A DNA stretch of 64,000 nucleotides from positions 3,286,001-3,350,000 of the forward strand of contig OZ020259.1 in NCBI GenBank assembly GCA_963971285.1, given 5' to 3'. The position numbers and the translations under genes are program-made. The notes below the pieces were generated by a model. That model had not been told where the DNA came from. It made no database searches and saw only the letters and a list, made by a program, of their open reading frames with translations. Of this stretch, positions 1 through 11,255 are shown in pieces. The stretch is from Astropecten irregularis. Taxonomy: Eukaryota; Echinodermata; Asteroidea; Paxillosida; Astropectinidae. Numbering within the stretch: the stretch's first letter is position 1; each line of letters starts with the position of its first letter.

Positions 1-3000
1 GTAGAGCTTGGGGAAGGCCCAGTGGTCTTGGCACATCTGGATGATCTTCATCTCCTTCCAGACTTCCTCCTCCTTGACGTACACCGGGTTGCAGGTCTTG
101 ACGGCCACCAGGGGTCTGGCAGGGCTTCGCAGTCGCATCAGGCGTACCTCGCCGAAGGATCCCTTGCCGAGGGTGATCGGCCGACCGCTGGTGGTTGGCT
201 CCTCGAAATCAACCTCCTGATACATCCGGCAGGTCAGCGCCTGCATGACGATGTTGTTGCGGGTGATGGGCACCGTTGCTACCTTGCCTGGTTCTGGGTG
301 CTGTGGCTTGGAGGGGCGGGGAACTTGCCGCAGTCTGTGACCTTGCTGTTGGTCTGTCGCGGCGTTCCCCTGTAACAAAAATATCATAGAAGGTTCGATA
401 TGTATGCTCGCCCAAGGCCCGGAGCTGAGACAAGTGCCGCGAAAGGTTTGCTCCCACAAGGACCGAGCGGAGATCTGTACGCGAATGAGGACTGCTTGGC
501 ATGGAGTACATCTCGCCGTTTACTCCCGACCAACGTTTCTCCAATTTTGTAGATATCTTTCAAAGATTTAGTTGTTCAACAATGCAGATGTAATCTTTTA
601 TCTTTATCTTTTCATCTTTGAGCTTTGGAGAACCGAACATGGTCATAGTTTATCCAGTAGTGGCTTGTGAAGTATTTGACGTTCTGCAATCTGTCACCGT
701 AAAGCCACGCGAATTATGTTGTAGGTCGACCAAATGTTTTAATGTTAGCTTACAGTAAGTTTGAACAAGTTTGTCAGCGTTTCAATATGGCAACTGGCGA
801 TATCTTCTCACTATCAAACAATTCTGGAGGTCTGGATGTTCAAGACAAAAGCTTTTGATAAAATGTTGATGATATTATGTCATTGTCCTTTATAGACATG
901 ATGAAAGGATTCGACGAGGATTGAATGCCATTAATCGAAGTCCATGGTTTTCACTTTTGAACAGCTGCATTGGCAAGTGATATCCTGTATTTAGCGTGAT
1001 TCTGAGTATTCCAGCTAAAAATTCATCTTGTCTTGACATTATACCTTTGTGGCAAGCTGGGTCGTCGGGCTCGCCATTGGTTTTGGAGGAACCGGTAACG
1101 GTCGGAGAGTGTCCTGGGTCGGATTATTCTCGCACTGCCGGGGCCCACGCTGGTCCTTTGGTGGGAAGAAATGTGGCATTTGCTCGGTAGCTGGTTTGAC
1201 TGTCACCACAGCCCCTGGTCTCGGGCAGACATCTTTCTCGGAAGCTGGTGCTTTCTGAGTCTGAGGAAGCCGAAGCGATGATAATCAGGAGAATCTCTTA
1301 AAAGTTCTTAAGGGTACAGAATCTCTTTATTTATTGCATTATTGTGGACTATAGTTGCACCTTGCTCCATAATGAGTATGAGTTACTCTTCTTTACGATA
1401 TCGTATTGGTGACTCGATGGTTGTTGCGATTGTACTTGATCACAGTTCTATTTCATGTTGCTTTAATGGTGAACGACACCCTGCGACTGTTTTGGTCACA
1501 ATTTAAGGTAAAGTCCTATAGGATTAGATGTACCTTTGCAACATGTGTCTGCGGGTTGACCAGCGATCTTGGAGGCATCGGTAACGGTCGCGGAGTGTAC
1601 CGGGCGGTCTTCTCAACCTGCCGGGGCCCACGAGTCTCTTTTCGTGGGGAAGATTTCGGCAGTCGCTCGGTGGCTGGTTTGACCGTCGTGGTCACTCCAG
1701 GTTTCGAGAAGGCATTCTTCTCAGAAGCTGGAGCTTTCGAGGTCTGGAGGAGCGATGACAATCAGGAAACCTTCATTAGCGATTGATCGGTTTAATTCGT
1801 TGCATTGTTTGGAGCTGCATACACACAAGACTTATCTGTAGATAACTTGTATTTCGGTTTGAGGAAACTGACTGCTTCTCTAAGCATTGACCCATAATAG
1901 GGCAATGTAGACCTCGCCTGGAGTAAGTTGAAAGCAACTCTATAGTTGATGTGCATGTCAAGTAAGTCATAACATCTTGCTCCATAGTGTCATCACTAAG
2001 TTATTGTTGTTAATGAAGGGCAAGCCCAAGGTTTCAGCGAGTGTAGCTGATCACAAATTAATTTTGTGCTGGGAAACAGTACATGGTATTGGCAACTGCG
2101 AATGATAGACTGTTTTGTTCTCAACTGCAGCTCAACTCAACTCAGGTACCTTTGCATCAGCCTGGGTCGGCGGGCTGGTCAGTGATCTTGGAGGCACCGG
2201 CAGCGGTCGAGGAGTGTACCGAGTCGACTTGTCACTCTTCCGGGGCTTGCGCTTCTCCTTTCTTTGGGAGGAAGGTGGCATTCGCTCGGTAGCTGGTTTG
2301 ACTGTTATGACTGCTGCTGGTGTCTCGGAAACCGGTTCTTTTGGGGTCTGGGCAAGAGACAATAATCAGGGAATGTTAAAGGGTTCTTTAAATCTTAATT
2401 TGTAGGAATGTTGTGGAATAGTTGCTCTTTGCTCCACAAGAAGTAAGTTACTCTCCTTTTTGACATCGTTTAGTTCAATCAAGGTACTGTTGTGGGAAAA
2501 TACATCCTATTGACTGATCTAGGAGTGATTTTGGTCTAAGTTTGAGGTAAAATCTTGGGATAAGATGTACCTTTGCACCAGCCTGGATAGGCGGGCTGGT
2601 CGGAGGCATCGGCAGCGGTCGTGGAGTGTACCGGGCCGACTTGCTGTCACTATGCCGGCGCTTCCGCTTCTCCTTTGATGGTGCCGAGTGTGCCATTCGC
2701 TCGGTAGCTGGTTTGACTGCTATGATTGCTGCTGGTTTAGAGCAGGCTTCCCTCTCGGCAACCGGCTCCTTCGGAGTCTGGACAAGTGAACAGTAATCAT
2801 AAAATCTTGAAGGTTTCTTTCTTCTAAATTTGCTGGATTGTTGTGGAAAAAGTTGCTCCTTGCTCCATAACATGTAAGTTTATTTAGTACTCTCCTTTTT
2901 ACATTTTTTAAAGCTCAATGAAGGTACTGTAGTTAGAAACGACTGCCCAAGGAGTAATTTGGGTCTCAGTTTCAGGTTAAGTTGATCCTGACATTAAATG

Positions 3001-6000
3001 TACCTTTGCCTCAGCCTGGGTCGGAGGGCTGGTCGGTGATCTTGGAGGCACCGGTGGCGGTCGTGGGGCGTACCGGCCTGGCTTCCTGTCACTCTGCCGG
3101 AGCTTGCGCAGCTTTGTTGGAGAGGAAGGTGGCATTACCTCGGTAGCTGGTTTGACTGTAATGATAGCTCCTGGTCTCTTGCCAACATCCTTCTCCACAA
3201 CTGGTGCTATCATAGTCTGGGGGAGCAATTTATGACAATCAGGAGAGCCTTGAATGTGTGTCGATTTAGCTACCTCCGTTTGTATTTCGGTTTAAGGAAA
3301 TGGGTCCGCACATCGCATTGTTAAGTCAGTGGTTTTAAACTCAACTAGTTGGCCACGGTATAAATTAGTGTCATGAGATACCTTTGCAGCAACCTCCGGC
3401 TTGGACTCGGCCACCGATCTTGGGATGGCCGGGAGAGGTCGGCGGGTGAACTGGGCCGCGTTGTCGCACCGGCGAGGCCCGACCGGCACCTGGTCCTTCG
3501 GTGGCGGGGAAGAATACGGTACTCGCTCGGCAGCCGGCTGAACTCGCATCACGCCGACTTTTGGGCGAACAACCCTTTCAGTTACCTGTCCTGTCTGAGC
3601 CTGGGAAATGATAATAATAACTGCAGTTATATCAAGGACGTATTCTGTAAGAGTATCGTCATGATTGTGTCATCATATGTTGAATACCTTGTTTGGCTGT
3701 GTCATGCTAAAAACCATAGAGGACTAATGACTGATGGAGAACAAGCCTACCACAATCAGTAATACTTCATACTTGAAATCAGTGTCTGCCTGAGTTAGAC
3801 ATGTATCTTACCTGTTCTTTCAAGGCATCTTGTCTCATACGGTCAGCATGTCGAATTTCTTCACTACCTCGAGCGGTCTTCTTGGGTGGTTCGACCAGAC
3901 GCCGCAGCGTCTGCTGGCCGGCAATACGCGGCTTGGGCCCCGTCTCTCTCTCAGCGTCAATCGCGGTGCGAACACGGAGATCTTCTCGTTGTTTGTCCAC
4001 AGCGATGGGCCTGGAAGGCTTGGTCAGCTGAAAACAAAAGAAAGTCCTTCGTTTTGACTGAGTATTTTCATAAAAAATAAACAAATAATAAAGTGCTTGG
4101 AGTTTGGAGGGCCTGACGCGTTTCGATCCTAGCAGGATCTTTATCGAAGGCTAAAAAGAGTAATAAAGAGTAAGGTTTGAAGAACATTACGAAGATAACT
4201 CGGGTATTGTTTCGAGCGTTTGTTGTGATCGTCTTTTAGGGAGGAAAACTTCTCATTAGAATAATTAACAACTCAAGACATGTCAATTTGTCACGTAAAG
4301 ATAGTTTTACCTTCGTGAGACGGGGTTTGTGCTTTGGAACGTCATCCGACCTTAGATCTGTATCCACCGGAGGCAAGGGCAGTGGTCTTGGGAGTCTCTG
4401 GCGGCTCCAGTGTCCAGCCTCAACGGTCAAAGGTTCCTCGGACAACGGAAGAATCTGGTTCTTTTTGGTCTTTCTTCCATGTCGCTTACTCTTGGAGCTT
4501 TTTGAGACAAAACAGAGAAACAGAGGTGCTTGGAAATCCACGAATGAAAGGCGAAAGGGATGCATGTTCAATAAGACTTTAAGATATGCATGGTGGAAGT
4601 GCTAAAAGAAGGTAGGTTTTGCGGCGACACCATGTAATCTCTTCTGCGAGAGTGTGTTGGTATTCCAACGGTTCTGCTCAGCGCAAACCTACCTTCTTTT
4701 GGATGTAAGTTCGAACAAAGGCGTATCAAACTATGAGCTATGTGTGTTATGAAGTGTTAAGGAGCTCCAAAACTTGAGTTTGTTTGGGGTTAGAGACACA
4801 ACGCCTAACCTGAGGTTTTGTCACACCTAGAATACGGTCTGGTATAACCTTACCTCATCTTTGAAGGCTCAGCTCTCTCTGCGATGGAGGTCATCTGTTG
4901 GGATGCCTCGGTCGACAGGTCTGTCATGTCGTCGCAGTTTGGACTCCGGATGCCCTGGGATCTGTCGGTCCGCTCTGGGAGGGGAACCTCGCCCTGGCGA
5001 CGCTTCGATCCTCGGGCAGCAGCAGACGAGTGAACGGTCTTCTTGTCTTCTCGTGGCCGCCTCGGAGTGTCCAAATCCTTCCGGACAAAATTGTTTACTC
5101 GGGAGCATGAGAAATATGCCACGAGAACATCGAAGATCTTTTTCAAAAGCGTGCTTTGTGTAGCATTGGTTTGAGATTGAAATTTGTTGTACTGTATGTT
5201 GTTCTGTCAGGTGGTTGCTCACTTCAGGGAGGCTTCGCCTTGCACCATTTTTTGCTTGTCTTATAATTAAGTAAGGGGGTTGCTCAACTCAGTAAATGAG
5301 AAATGGCTTTATATACCACCATTCCCTTCAATAGCACATTTTATTTCCAACTCTGTAAAGTGACATCACAATTAACGAGTATGTTAAGGTTAAAGTAAGA
5401 AAACATATCAAAGGCAAATGAATGACGACAATTAAAAGACAGTTTATATGTGTTTCCTCAATCCTATGACCTATTTGCCATCAAGAGGAATCCCAATTTT
5501 ATTTTAATCTCCACTGAGCATCTCCTTATGTTAGCTCGACACACCGAAAAATAAATTGAAGGGAAATATGAGGCCGTGTCCGAAACGGGCTTCCAGAGCT
5601 ACGGCTAGGTGTTTCAGTGTACTTCAAATGGAGCGAAGACCTAGACCTAGCTCTAGACAACAGATTCGGACGCAGCCTGAAAATCGCTTTATTCTCACCT
5701 TGCTTGTATGAGGTAATTCCTCGGGGTAGGCCGCCATCTTACGTCCGCATGGACGTTTGGTCGGCTTCCTCTCATCCACAGTTGTACCAGTCGGACGACG
5801 GGTACCACTAGGTCCAGGTGGATGGGGTTCAGGGGGCTTAGGGGCGGACCTGCTGGAAGGCCTGCTGCCTGCTTGGGGGTCCTCAGTGCTCGGGATACAG
5901 CAGAGGAAAAGGCGACGTACCGGTCTCGCGATGACACGGCGGAACCTTCGTTAGTCACAAGGAACATGACAGAAAATGATTCGATCTTACTCTAATTAAA

Positions 6001-6835
6001 TCCTATTAGGGGCTAATTTCATATAGAGCTGCTTAAATGAACAGTATACAGGATTGGGAACATAGTTACCCAAACAGAAATCTTCACATATTTACGTATA
6101 TCTTTCAGGGTGTAAAGATGATGCTGGTAGAAACAAACTGTTAAAATAGTTCAGCCTGGAATGGTGTATTTATCAAGAAATCAGTCAAACAAAGACCGAA
6201 AACAGTTTTGATCTCTGGGTAAGATCAAAACCATTCTTTATGTTTTATAAGAAAAACTGAGTCGGTTTTTCGCTATTTTCATGTGACTCAGATGTCCAAC
6301 TGAACTCATGCACATGTTGGATCAGAAAAAGTGTGAGTGCTGTTCTGTGACCTTTACCAATCATCATACCTTTAAGTACCAAAATTTGCTTAAGCACCAA
6401 AAGCTTGGTAAATAAAATCAGTATGCCAGCCAAAACTCATTGTGAATGTTATGCTTAGCAAACAGTGGCCGAATACAAGTCAAACGTAGAAAACATCACA
6501 TGCAAATTTGGTTGGGAATCCTGTTTGATAAAGGAAGACCTTTCATGTTGAAGGAAATGTTGTGCTTAAGCAGCTCTTTGAAATTGGCTCCAGAACTTGG
6601 GCCTGTACAAAATTCATATATGTGTGTATAGTTTCCTGAACAAGACAGCGTTTAGCAAACAGTTTGGCATTACGGCAAGCCGAAGCGAAAATATTACAAG
6701 GTTTTGGGACCAAAATATGTTATTTCAGTGCACATATTCAAGGAAGAGGAAGAGGAAGTGGAAATGAACTTACAGAGAGGTACGTCGGCGGTGGTAGGGG
6801 TGCTCGTGAGAATACCGTCCACTCTTAGGGTTCAT
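1..6835 (-). CDS. Proline-rich protein kinase, 5' part (runs off left edge)
   Basis: Twelve coding exons on the minus strand, phases all consistent (837 codons so far): 6835-6774, 5888-5699, 5077-4854, 4497-4311, 4027-3812, 3600-3382, 3216-3004, 2777-2571, 2347-2150, 1743-1534, 1260-1045 and 369-1, the last open to the window edge. The start ATG (6835) follows ATCACC in an exon with acceptor CACCACAG and donor GTAAGT. The last exon encodes a kinase N-lobe: glycine loop GKGSFGEV, then VAVK with the ATP-binding lysine, then VWKEMKII, where Glu may be the alpha-C glutamate. The preceding ~780 residues are basic, proline-rich and probably disordered, with at least seven RxxPxxP SH3-ligand motifs. 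The subfamily is not recognised; the catalytic loop lies outside the window, so activity and Ser/Thr versus Tyr specificity are unknown. The acceptor at 5077 is weak; 5097 is an alternative out of phase with the previous exon. Confidence 0.8.
1045..3600 (-). repeat. Array of six homologous phase-0 exons encoding SH3-ligand modules
   Basis: Six successive exons of the kinase gene (3600-3382, 3216-3004, 2777-2571, 2347-2150, 1743-1534, 1260-1045; 219, 213, 207, 198, 210 and 216 bp) start and end on codon boundaries and encode related 66-73 residue modules. The shared pattern is a start like TPKEPV or TQKAPA, then VKPATER, a basic stretch, RYTPRPLPVPPRS, then SPPTQA and AK at the end. Acceptors usually read CCCAG or TCCAG before AC, and donors are AAAG followed by GTAC, GTAT or GTACAT. 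Each module keeps RxxPxxP (RPLPVPP, RPLPMPP, RPPPVPP or RPLPAIP). Symmetric 0-0 exons can be duplicated or skipped without breaking the frame. The exon at 4497-4311 also has RPLPLPP but is otherwise diverged. Confidence 0.88.
5574..5686. mobile_element. GGCCGTGTCCGAAACGGGC-family element
   Basis: Shares GGCCGTGTCCGAAACGGGCT, CCAGAGCTACGGCTAGGT, ATGGAGCGAAGACCTAGACC and AGACAACAGATTCGGA with 39412-39532. The ends are imperfect inverted repeats (GTCCGAAxC/GATTCGGAC). It abuts the donor side of the 5888-5699 kinase exon. Confidence 0.7.
6009..6598 (-). mobile_element. GGAGCCAATTTCAT MITE interrupted by a TTAA-type element
   Basis: The left arm GGGGCTAATTTCATATAGAGCT (6009-6032) is followed by TTAA (6033-6036), an inserted element (6037-6371) and TTAA again (6372-6375). 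The MITE then resumes at GTACCAAAATTTGC and ends GCTCTTTGAAATTGGCTCC. The inserted element is a diverged AGGTAGTATCAT-family member (see 13204) with the central motif ACCGAAAACAGTTTTGATC. Confidence 0.7.
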
Positions 6836-6960
6836 GGTGATCTGTGGTGAAACATGTTGGTATGTTGTCACTGCTAAGTAAATGAACTTCCATATAACCG
6901 CAATATCTTAAGACCTCTAATGAAATCGCTTTATTGGTGAATAAAATAAAATTATCATCA

Positions 6961-7135
6961 TTTAAAGGTAATACATGTATCATATTTTGGTTTTTGTCAA
7001 AGAAATACAGATTCGTGGGCAAAAATATCAAGGAAGATACAATAACAGTCTGTGAAAAGTCCCATACGGTGCCCACTTTGAGAAAACAGTGAAAGACGGC
7101 GCAGTATTTCTCTTCAAGTCTTTTCTTTTAAAGCC
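6961..7135 (-). mobile_element. AGGTAGTATCAT-family MITE fragment
   Basis: Contains ATCATATTTTGGTTTTTGTC, AAAAATATCAAGGAAGATAC and CCCATACGGTGCCCAC, then is lost near 7135. It lies upstream of the kinase start exon, in the 5' intron. Confidence 0.6.
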
Positions 7136-8110
7136 TTTTCTCTTCTTAGAAAGTTAGTCAGTCTGAAAAGTTCTAATTATGTTTTGGAGAACGTAAAAAT
7201 CAATGTAATAATATAATATTTCTGCAGAAAGCTGCTCGTCTACTGGCTTCGATATTGATCGGCCGAATTCAGACAACTTTAAAATCTTTTAATGTAATTT
7301 CGACGGAATTCATTTAACTCAGTTGACGAAAACTTTAACATTAAACATCTGTCAATAAATACTGTATCTATTTGTTCTACATTGTGCATTATATATACCA
7401 AAATAAATGCAAAATAACAGTTTCTTTTTGATATCATAACTTTAAATCAAACTTTCACATCTTTCACTATTGCAAGAAAAACAGTGCAACTTGCAAGCGA
7501 TTATCTTACCCAAACTAATCCTTTCATGGGTTAAAATGATAGTTCTTTTTAACACTTAACACTTAATACAGAACAAAAAGAGCAAATCCCTCGGGGTGAC
7601 AAAGGAAACAAGAAAGTATCCATGTTCGAACAATACAAGTTAGGCCTGAATGAATTCAGAGAACTACATACATGTATAATACAATTATTATGACCTGGCC
7701 TGTAAAAAAAAAAAATGATCAGTCCCAAATATCCACTTGTAAAAGAACTTTCAAATTGGTATACAACACATTATGAAATGATTTGCTTCTTTTCTTTCTT
7801 ATAAAGTAAAGTAAATACTGATAATCTCTTATGAAAATAGGCCAAAGTAGGCTTTACAATGCAAACGTAATAATGTGTCCAATTGTTGTTTTCAAATAAA
7901 CAATTTAATTTTTGCATTCAATAATGTTTTCTTGTCATTAGATCGGCCTAAAGTCGGACAAAACATCTTCAAAATGAAATTCAAAAATCATCTTAATCTT
8001 ACCAAATTTGCCCTTGTAGGCCCTACGTTTTATTTTAGGGTGGGGGTATTACTTTGGGATGAAAGCGCACATCAAAATGGTTCATAAAAACAAGGAAAAA
8101 GAAACGTACA
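7136..8110. other. AT-rich intronic stretch, nothing recognised
   Basis: Lies between the kinase start exon and its inferred 5' UTR exon. Only short poly-A (7706) and AT-rich simple sequence. Confidence 0.6.
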
Positions 8111-8116
8111 ACTTAC

Positions 8117-8235
8117 ATTTTCACGGAGGATAATCTGTAGTTGATCTGCAGATGATCGATGGGTAATTCGTCAAGAAAAATCTCGAAAAATCGCTCGAAA
8201 AAGTCACAACTATCGCCGGAGCAATCGCTGAGCAG
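8117..8235 (-). other. Probable 5' UTR exon of the kinase gene
   Basis: On the minus strand a GTAAGT donor (8116-8115) follows CGTGAAAAT. The coding start exon at 6841 opens directly with an acceptor, so at least one upstream noncoding exon is required and this is the nearest good donor. The 5' limit is a guess. Confidence 0.45.
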
Positions 8236-8342
8236 AACTTGTTCACGTTGACAAACGAAACAATGTGCAACGCATCATACAGTGCATCGCATTATATTGT
8301 ACACAGGTTATGTTGTGGAGACGGCAGAAACGTGACGCAGCC

Positions 8343-8350
8343 TGACGTCA
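8343..8350. promoter_or_regulatory. Palindromic CRE (TGACGTCA) near kinase 5' end
   Basis: A perfect TGACGTCA lies about 110-230 bp upstream of the inferred kinase 5' UTR exon, in a locally CpG-rich stretch (8310-8480). A CREB/ATF site is the usual reading. Its use is inferred from position only. Confidence 0.35.
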
Positions 8351-8626
8351 CAGAGGGAAATAGAACGTTTCAGTTCGGACGCGTGCGTTTCATGACGCGG
8401 TCCAACTTTAAACGCGCGAATTTTGATGACGAAACAATGACCAACGCGCTGCATGCAATGCGCGGTATGCGCACCATGGGTTGGGCCATGAGGCTGAAAC
8501 TTCTTTTCCAATGGGCTGGATTTAAGGCCCATTATTTTTAGTTCCATCTTGATCTCCGTTTTATTTGAAAATTTATATTTTTTTAAATGAAGGAAAGCAT
8601 TATGCGTCCAGCATCATAGGGGGTTT

Positions 8627-8864
8627 ACGAAACGGAGGCTCGGGCTCGGGCTCTGGCTCCAGCTCTGACATCCATAATGCTGAAAATATAGGTTAGGGTT
8701 TTTCATTAAAACTATGAAGCTCTGTTTTCTTTTTACCAGAGAATCTACTTCAGAACCGTTGCCGCAGCCAAAAGCCTCATTTTGATACCCTTTATTTCAG
8801 AATGGATTCATGAAAATGGAGCCGAAGCCTGAGACGGAGCCCGTGTCTCCGTTTCGTAAACGCC
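8627..8864 (-). mobile_element. GAAACGGAGGCTC-family MITE
   Basis: Inverted ends GTTTACGAAACGGAGGCTC and GGAGACACGGGCTCC..GTTTCGTAAAC around a conserved interior (CAGCATTATGG, TTTTTCATTAAA, GCCAAAAGCCTC, GGATTCATGAA). No coding capacity. Confidence 0.75.
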
Positions 8865-8999
8865 CAAAGACTCTTTCGAGGAAAGCCGGCTTATGTGGTT
8901 CTGTGTACCGGCAAAATTTGAGCGCAAACTGTCCCATGCACAATACATACAATTTTCAGACACTTTTACTGCGTTGCAAACTTCCGACCTATATCCATG

Positions 9000-10440
9000 A
9001 GCTGGCCACCGCGAAAGTTTTCATGGAGCTTAAGTTGGTCGGCTGACGGAGCCTGCCGCCATTCTTTGAGCCAAGAAAGCGCTCTATTCAGATTCCATCA
9101 TCTCCAACAGATCTTATTCTTATAAAGTGATTGTAACTGACTCTGATTCTGCCACCTGAATTATGCCTTAAATGACCTGTGCGAGCTAGCTGGGTGGGGC
9201 AGCCGTTAAATATGAGACGTAGTTTCGAATCGCTTCTTCTTCTCACGGCAGCTACAGGCGCTGCCTGAAAACGGCCATAAAATAGAGTGGCGAAATAACT
9301 TAGGGAAATTAAACCAAAAGGCATACACTCCTGATTCAACTTTAACAGTTGTTTGTAACATTTTGAACACTGATATTCATCAGACACAGCATGGTATCAG
9401 AATTGGTGCAAGCATCGGCCAGGTGTTTTTTTGGCCAGGCTTCGCCGGTGTCGGCCGTCTTCGGACAAGTTTCGGCCAGGCTTCGTCCAGGCTTCGACCA
9501 GGCATCGGCCAAGAGGCTTCGGTCTGTTTCGGCCAGGCTTAGACCCCGAGCCGGTTTCGGTAATCTTCGAACCTCTCATTTTCATTGCTTCAATTTCAAA
9601 GTAGGAGGTTTAACCAAATAACCACGTTCGTTTTCGGTCTTTGGATACGTTACTCTATTTTGAACAAGCCTAAAAAAGAGCTCCGACCTCAAAAATAGCC
9701 GGCATTTCCAGCATTCATTCAGATGACGGTCAAACGAAGACCGGGCGTCTGAGCCGAGCCTCCTACAAGCCCAGAGGACAGAACGGATGCTATGCTTGGT
9801 CGTCCCATGATGAGCTATAGCTGATAATACAAATTGCTGCTGTATTAAAATCATCGAGAGATACATGCATGCAGTATTATACGGAGAAACCTGTCACTTC
9901 ACTGGGCCATGGTGATCAATCACTGTTTCCAGCATACGTAAGCCCATTCCTCGTGGGAATTGCTACAAACGATAACTGAATTGTAAGTCTGAAGCAATAA
10001 GCATCAAGTGATTAATTCGTTGGTTAACCAAGTTTTTATCAAGGAAGATAATCCATGATGTAAAGCAAACCAATACTGTGCTTAAATGGCACAGAGTCTT
10101 GCCGTGAATTTTATAAAAAATTAAGACAAACTTAAATCCCAAACTGAAAGCAATTTTTTTAAAGGTTCAAAAGGAATACTGTACATATAAGTTTAGAAAG
10201 CCTCTATTTATTTTTGCTACCTGTTACCGATAATAATGGATCTCGACGGATGATGAGTCTTTTTTTAAATGAGACTTCTGGCTCTGAGACTTTTGGATTT
10301 TAATTGCGATCGCCATTTTGTGTCCTAAAATGAAATGAGGGGCTGAGATACATGGCGATGGGGCCAATTTCTTCGGCTTCTGTGGCCCAATCCCTTCGTT
10401 TCGTTTTGTCGGTCTCAAATTATGAAGGTATACAAAAAAA
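9000..10440. other. Intergenic stretch, mostly unassigned
   Basis: Apart from the GGCCAGGC repeat (9408-9560) I see no conserved exon, splice-bounded frame or transposon ends. Confidence 0.5.
9408..9560 (+). repeat. Degenerate ~12-bp tandem repeat (TTCGGCCAGGC)
   Basis: At least ten variants of TTCGGCCAGGC / TTCGTCCAGGC / CATCGGCCA. CpG-rich against an AT-rich background. Confidence 0.75.
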
Positions 10441-10728
10441 TTAATGTCCCAAGCCTAGCCTCAAAACTTGGGCCTTTTCCAAACCTCGGCTCCGGCTCAG
10501 GCTCGGGCTCCACTTTGTGAATCCATTAATAAGTATCAAAATCAGAGGTTTTGGCTGCGGTTCGCAAGTAGGCCTTTGCTTTGCTGGTTTGAAAAAGAAA
10601 AACAGAGCTTCAGCGTCAATAAAAAATGACAACCTATTTAATTTTTCACTTTTTTTCAGCATCATGATGGATGACAGAGCCGAGTCTGCGCCCCAGCCTG
10701 ATTAACTTCCGTTTCGAAAAGGCCTCTC
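10441..10728 (+). mobile_element. GAAACGGAGGCTC-family MITE
   Basis: Shares CGGGCTCCACTTTGTGAATCC, GGTTTTGGCTGCGGTTCG, TTCAGCATCATGATGGATGA and the right end CTTCCGTTTCGAAA. The left end is decayed. Confidence 0.65.
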
Positions 10729-10737
10729 AATGCTTTG

Positions 10738-10968
10738 TGCGTTTACGAAACGGAGGCTCAGGCTCCGTCTCGGGCTCCGGCAGGGCTTCATCATTAGTGA
10801 ATCCATTCTGAGATAACGGGTATCAAAATAGAGGCTTTTGGCTGCGGTTCGGCTCTATTTTGAACAAGAAAACAGATATAGCTTCAATGAAAAACCACAA
10901 CCTATATTTTCAGCATACGGATGACAGAGCTGGAGCCTGAGCCTAAGCCTCCGTTTCGTGAAAAGTGA
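10738..10968 (+). mobile_element. GAAACGGAGGCTC-family MITE (best-preserved ends)
   Basis: Left end GCGTTTACGAAACGGAGGCTC; right end GAGCCTAAGCCTCCGTTTCG. The interior has TGAATCCATTCTGA, CAAAATAGAGGCTTTTGGCT and TTCAATGAAAAACCACAACC. It directly follows another copy, so two insertions are adjacent, just upstream of the SLC2A8-like gene. Confidence 0.75.
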
Positions 10969-11088
10969 ACACCGTACTCGGGTGCCAAAGCCAGAAATAA
11001 TAAAATTATTATTGAAAAGTGACGATAGCGGGTTCTCGTGTAGAGGGCGCCCTACTCACAAACACGGTCAGTCATCAATCTCGTGACG

Positions 11089-11096
11089 CACGTGAC
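11089..11096 (+). promoter_or_regulatory. E-box / CLEAR-like CACGTGAC upstream of SLC2A8-like gene
   Basis: CACGTGAC sits about 160 bp upstream of the start codon in a GC-richer interval (11030-11130). The core matches the bHLH-Zip site (USF, MITF/TFEB CLEAR family). Lysosomal-network control would suit an endolysosomal transporter, but this is inference from one short match. Confidence 0.3.
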
Positions 11097-11255
11097 ATGG
11101 TATTGTGAAAGGGGACGTACCCGCCTTCCCTCAACGATGTAAAGAAATTGGTCCAATTTACGTCAAAACAATACTTGTCATAATTTATGCGATCTTGAGG
11201 ACATCGTGAATTACCATCCGATCACTGTAAAGGATTGGAAGGGACAGGAACAAAC

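Noticed and set aside
22-375. 117-codon plus-strand frame at the left edge
   Set aside because: Antisense shadow of the kinase N-lobe exon.
8239-8541. 100-codon plus-strand frame in a CpG-rich stretch
   Set aside because: Lies over the inferred kinase promoter; no start context, splice partner or family similarity.
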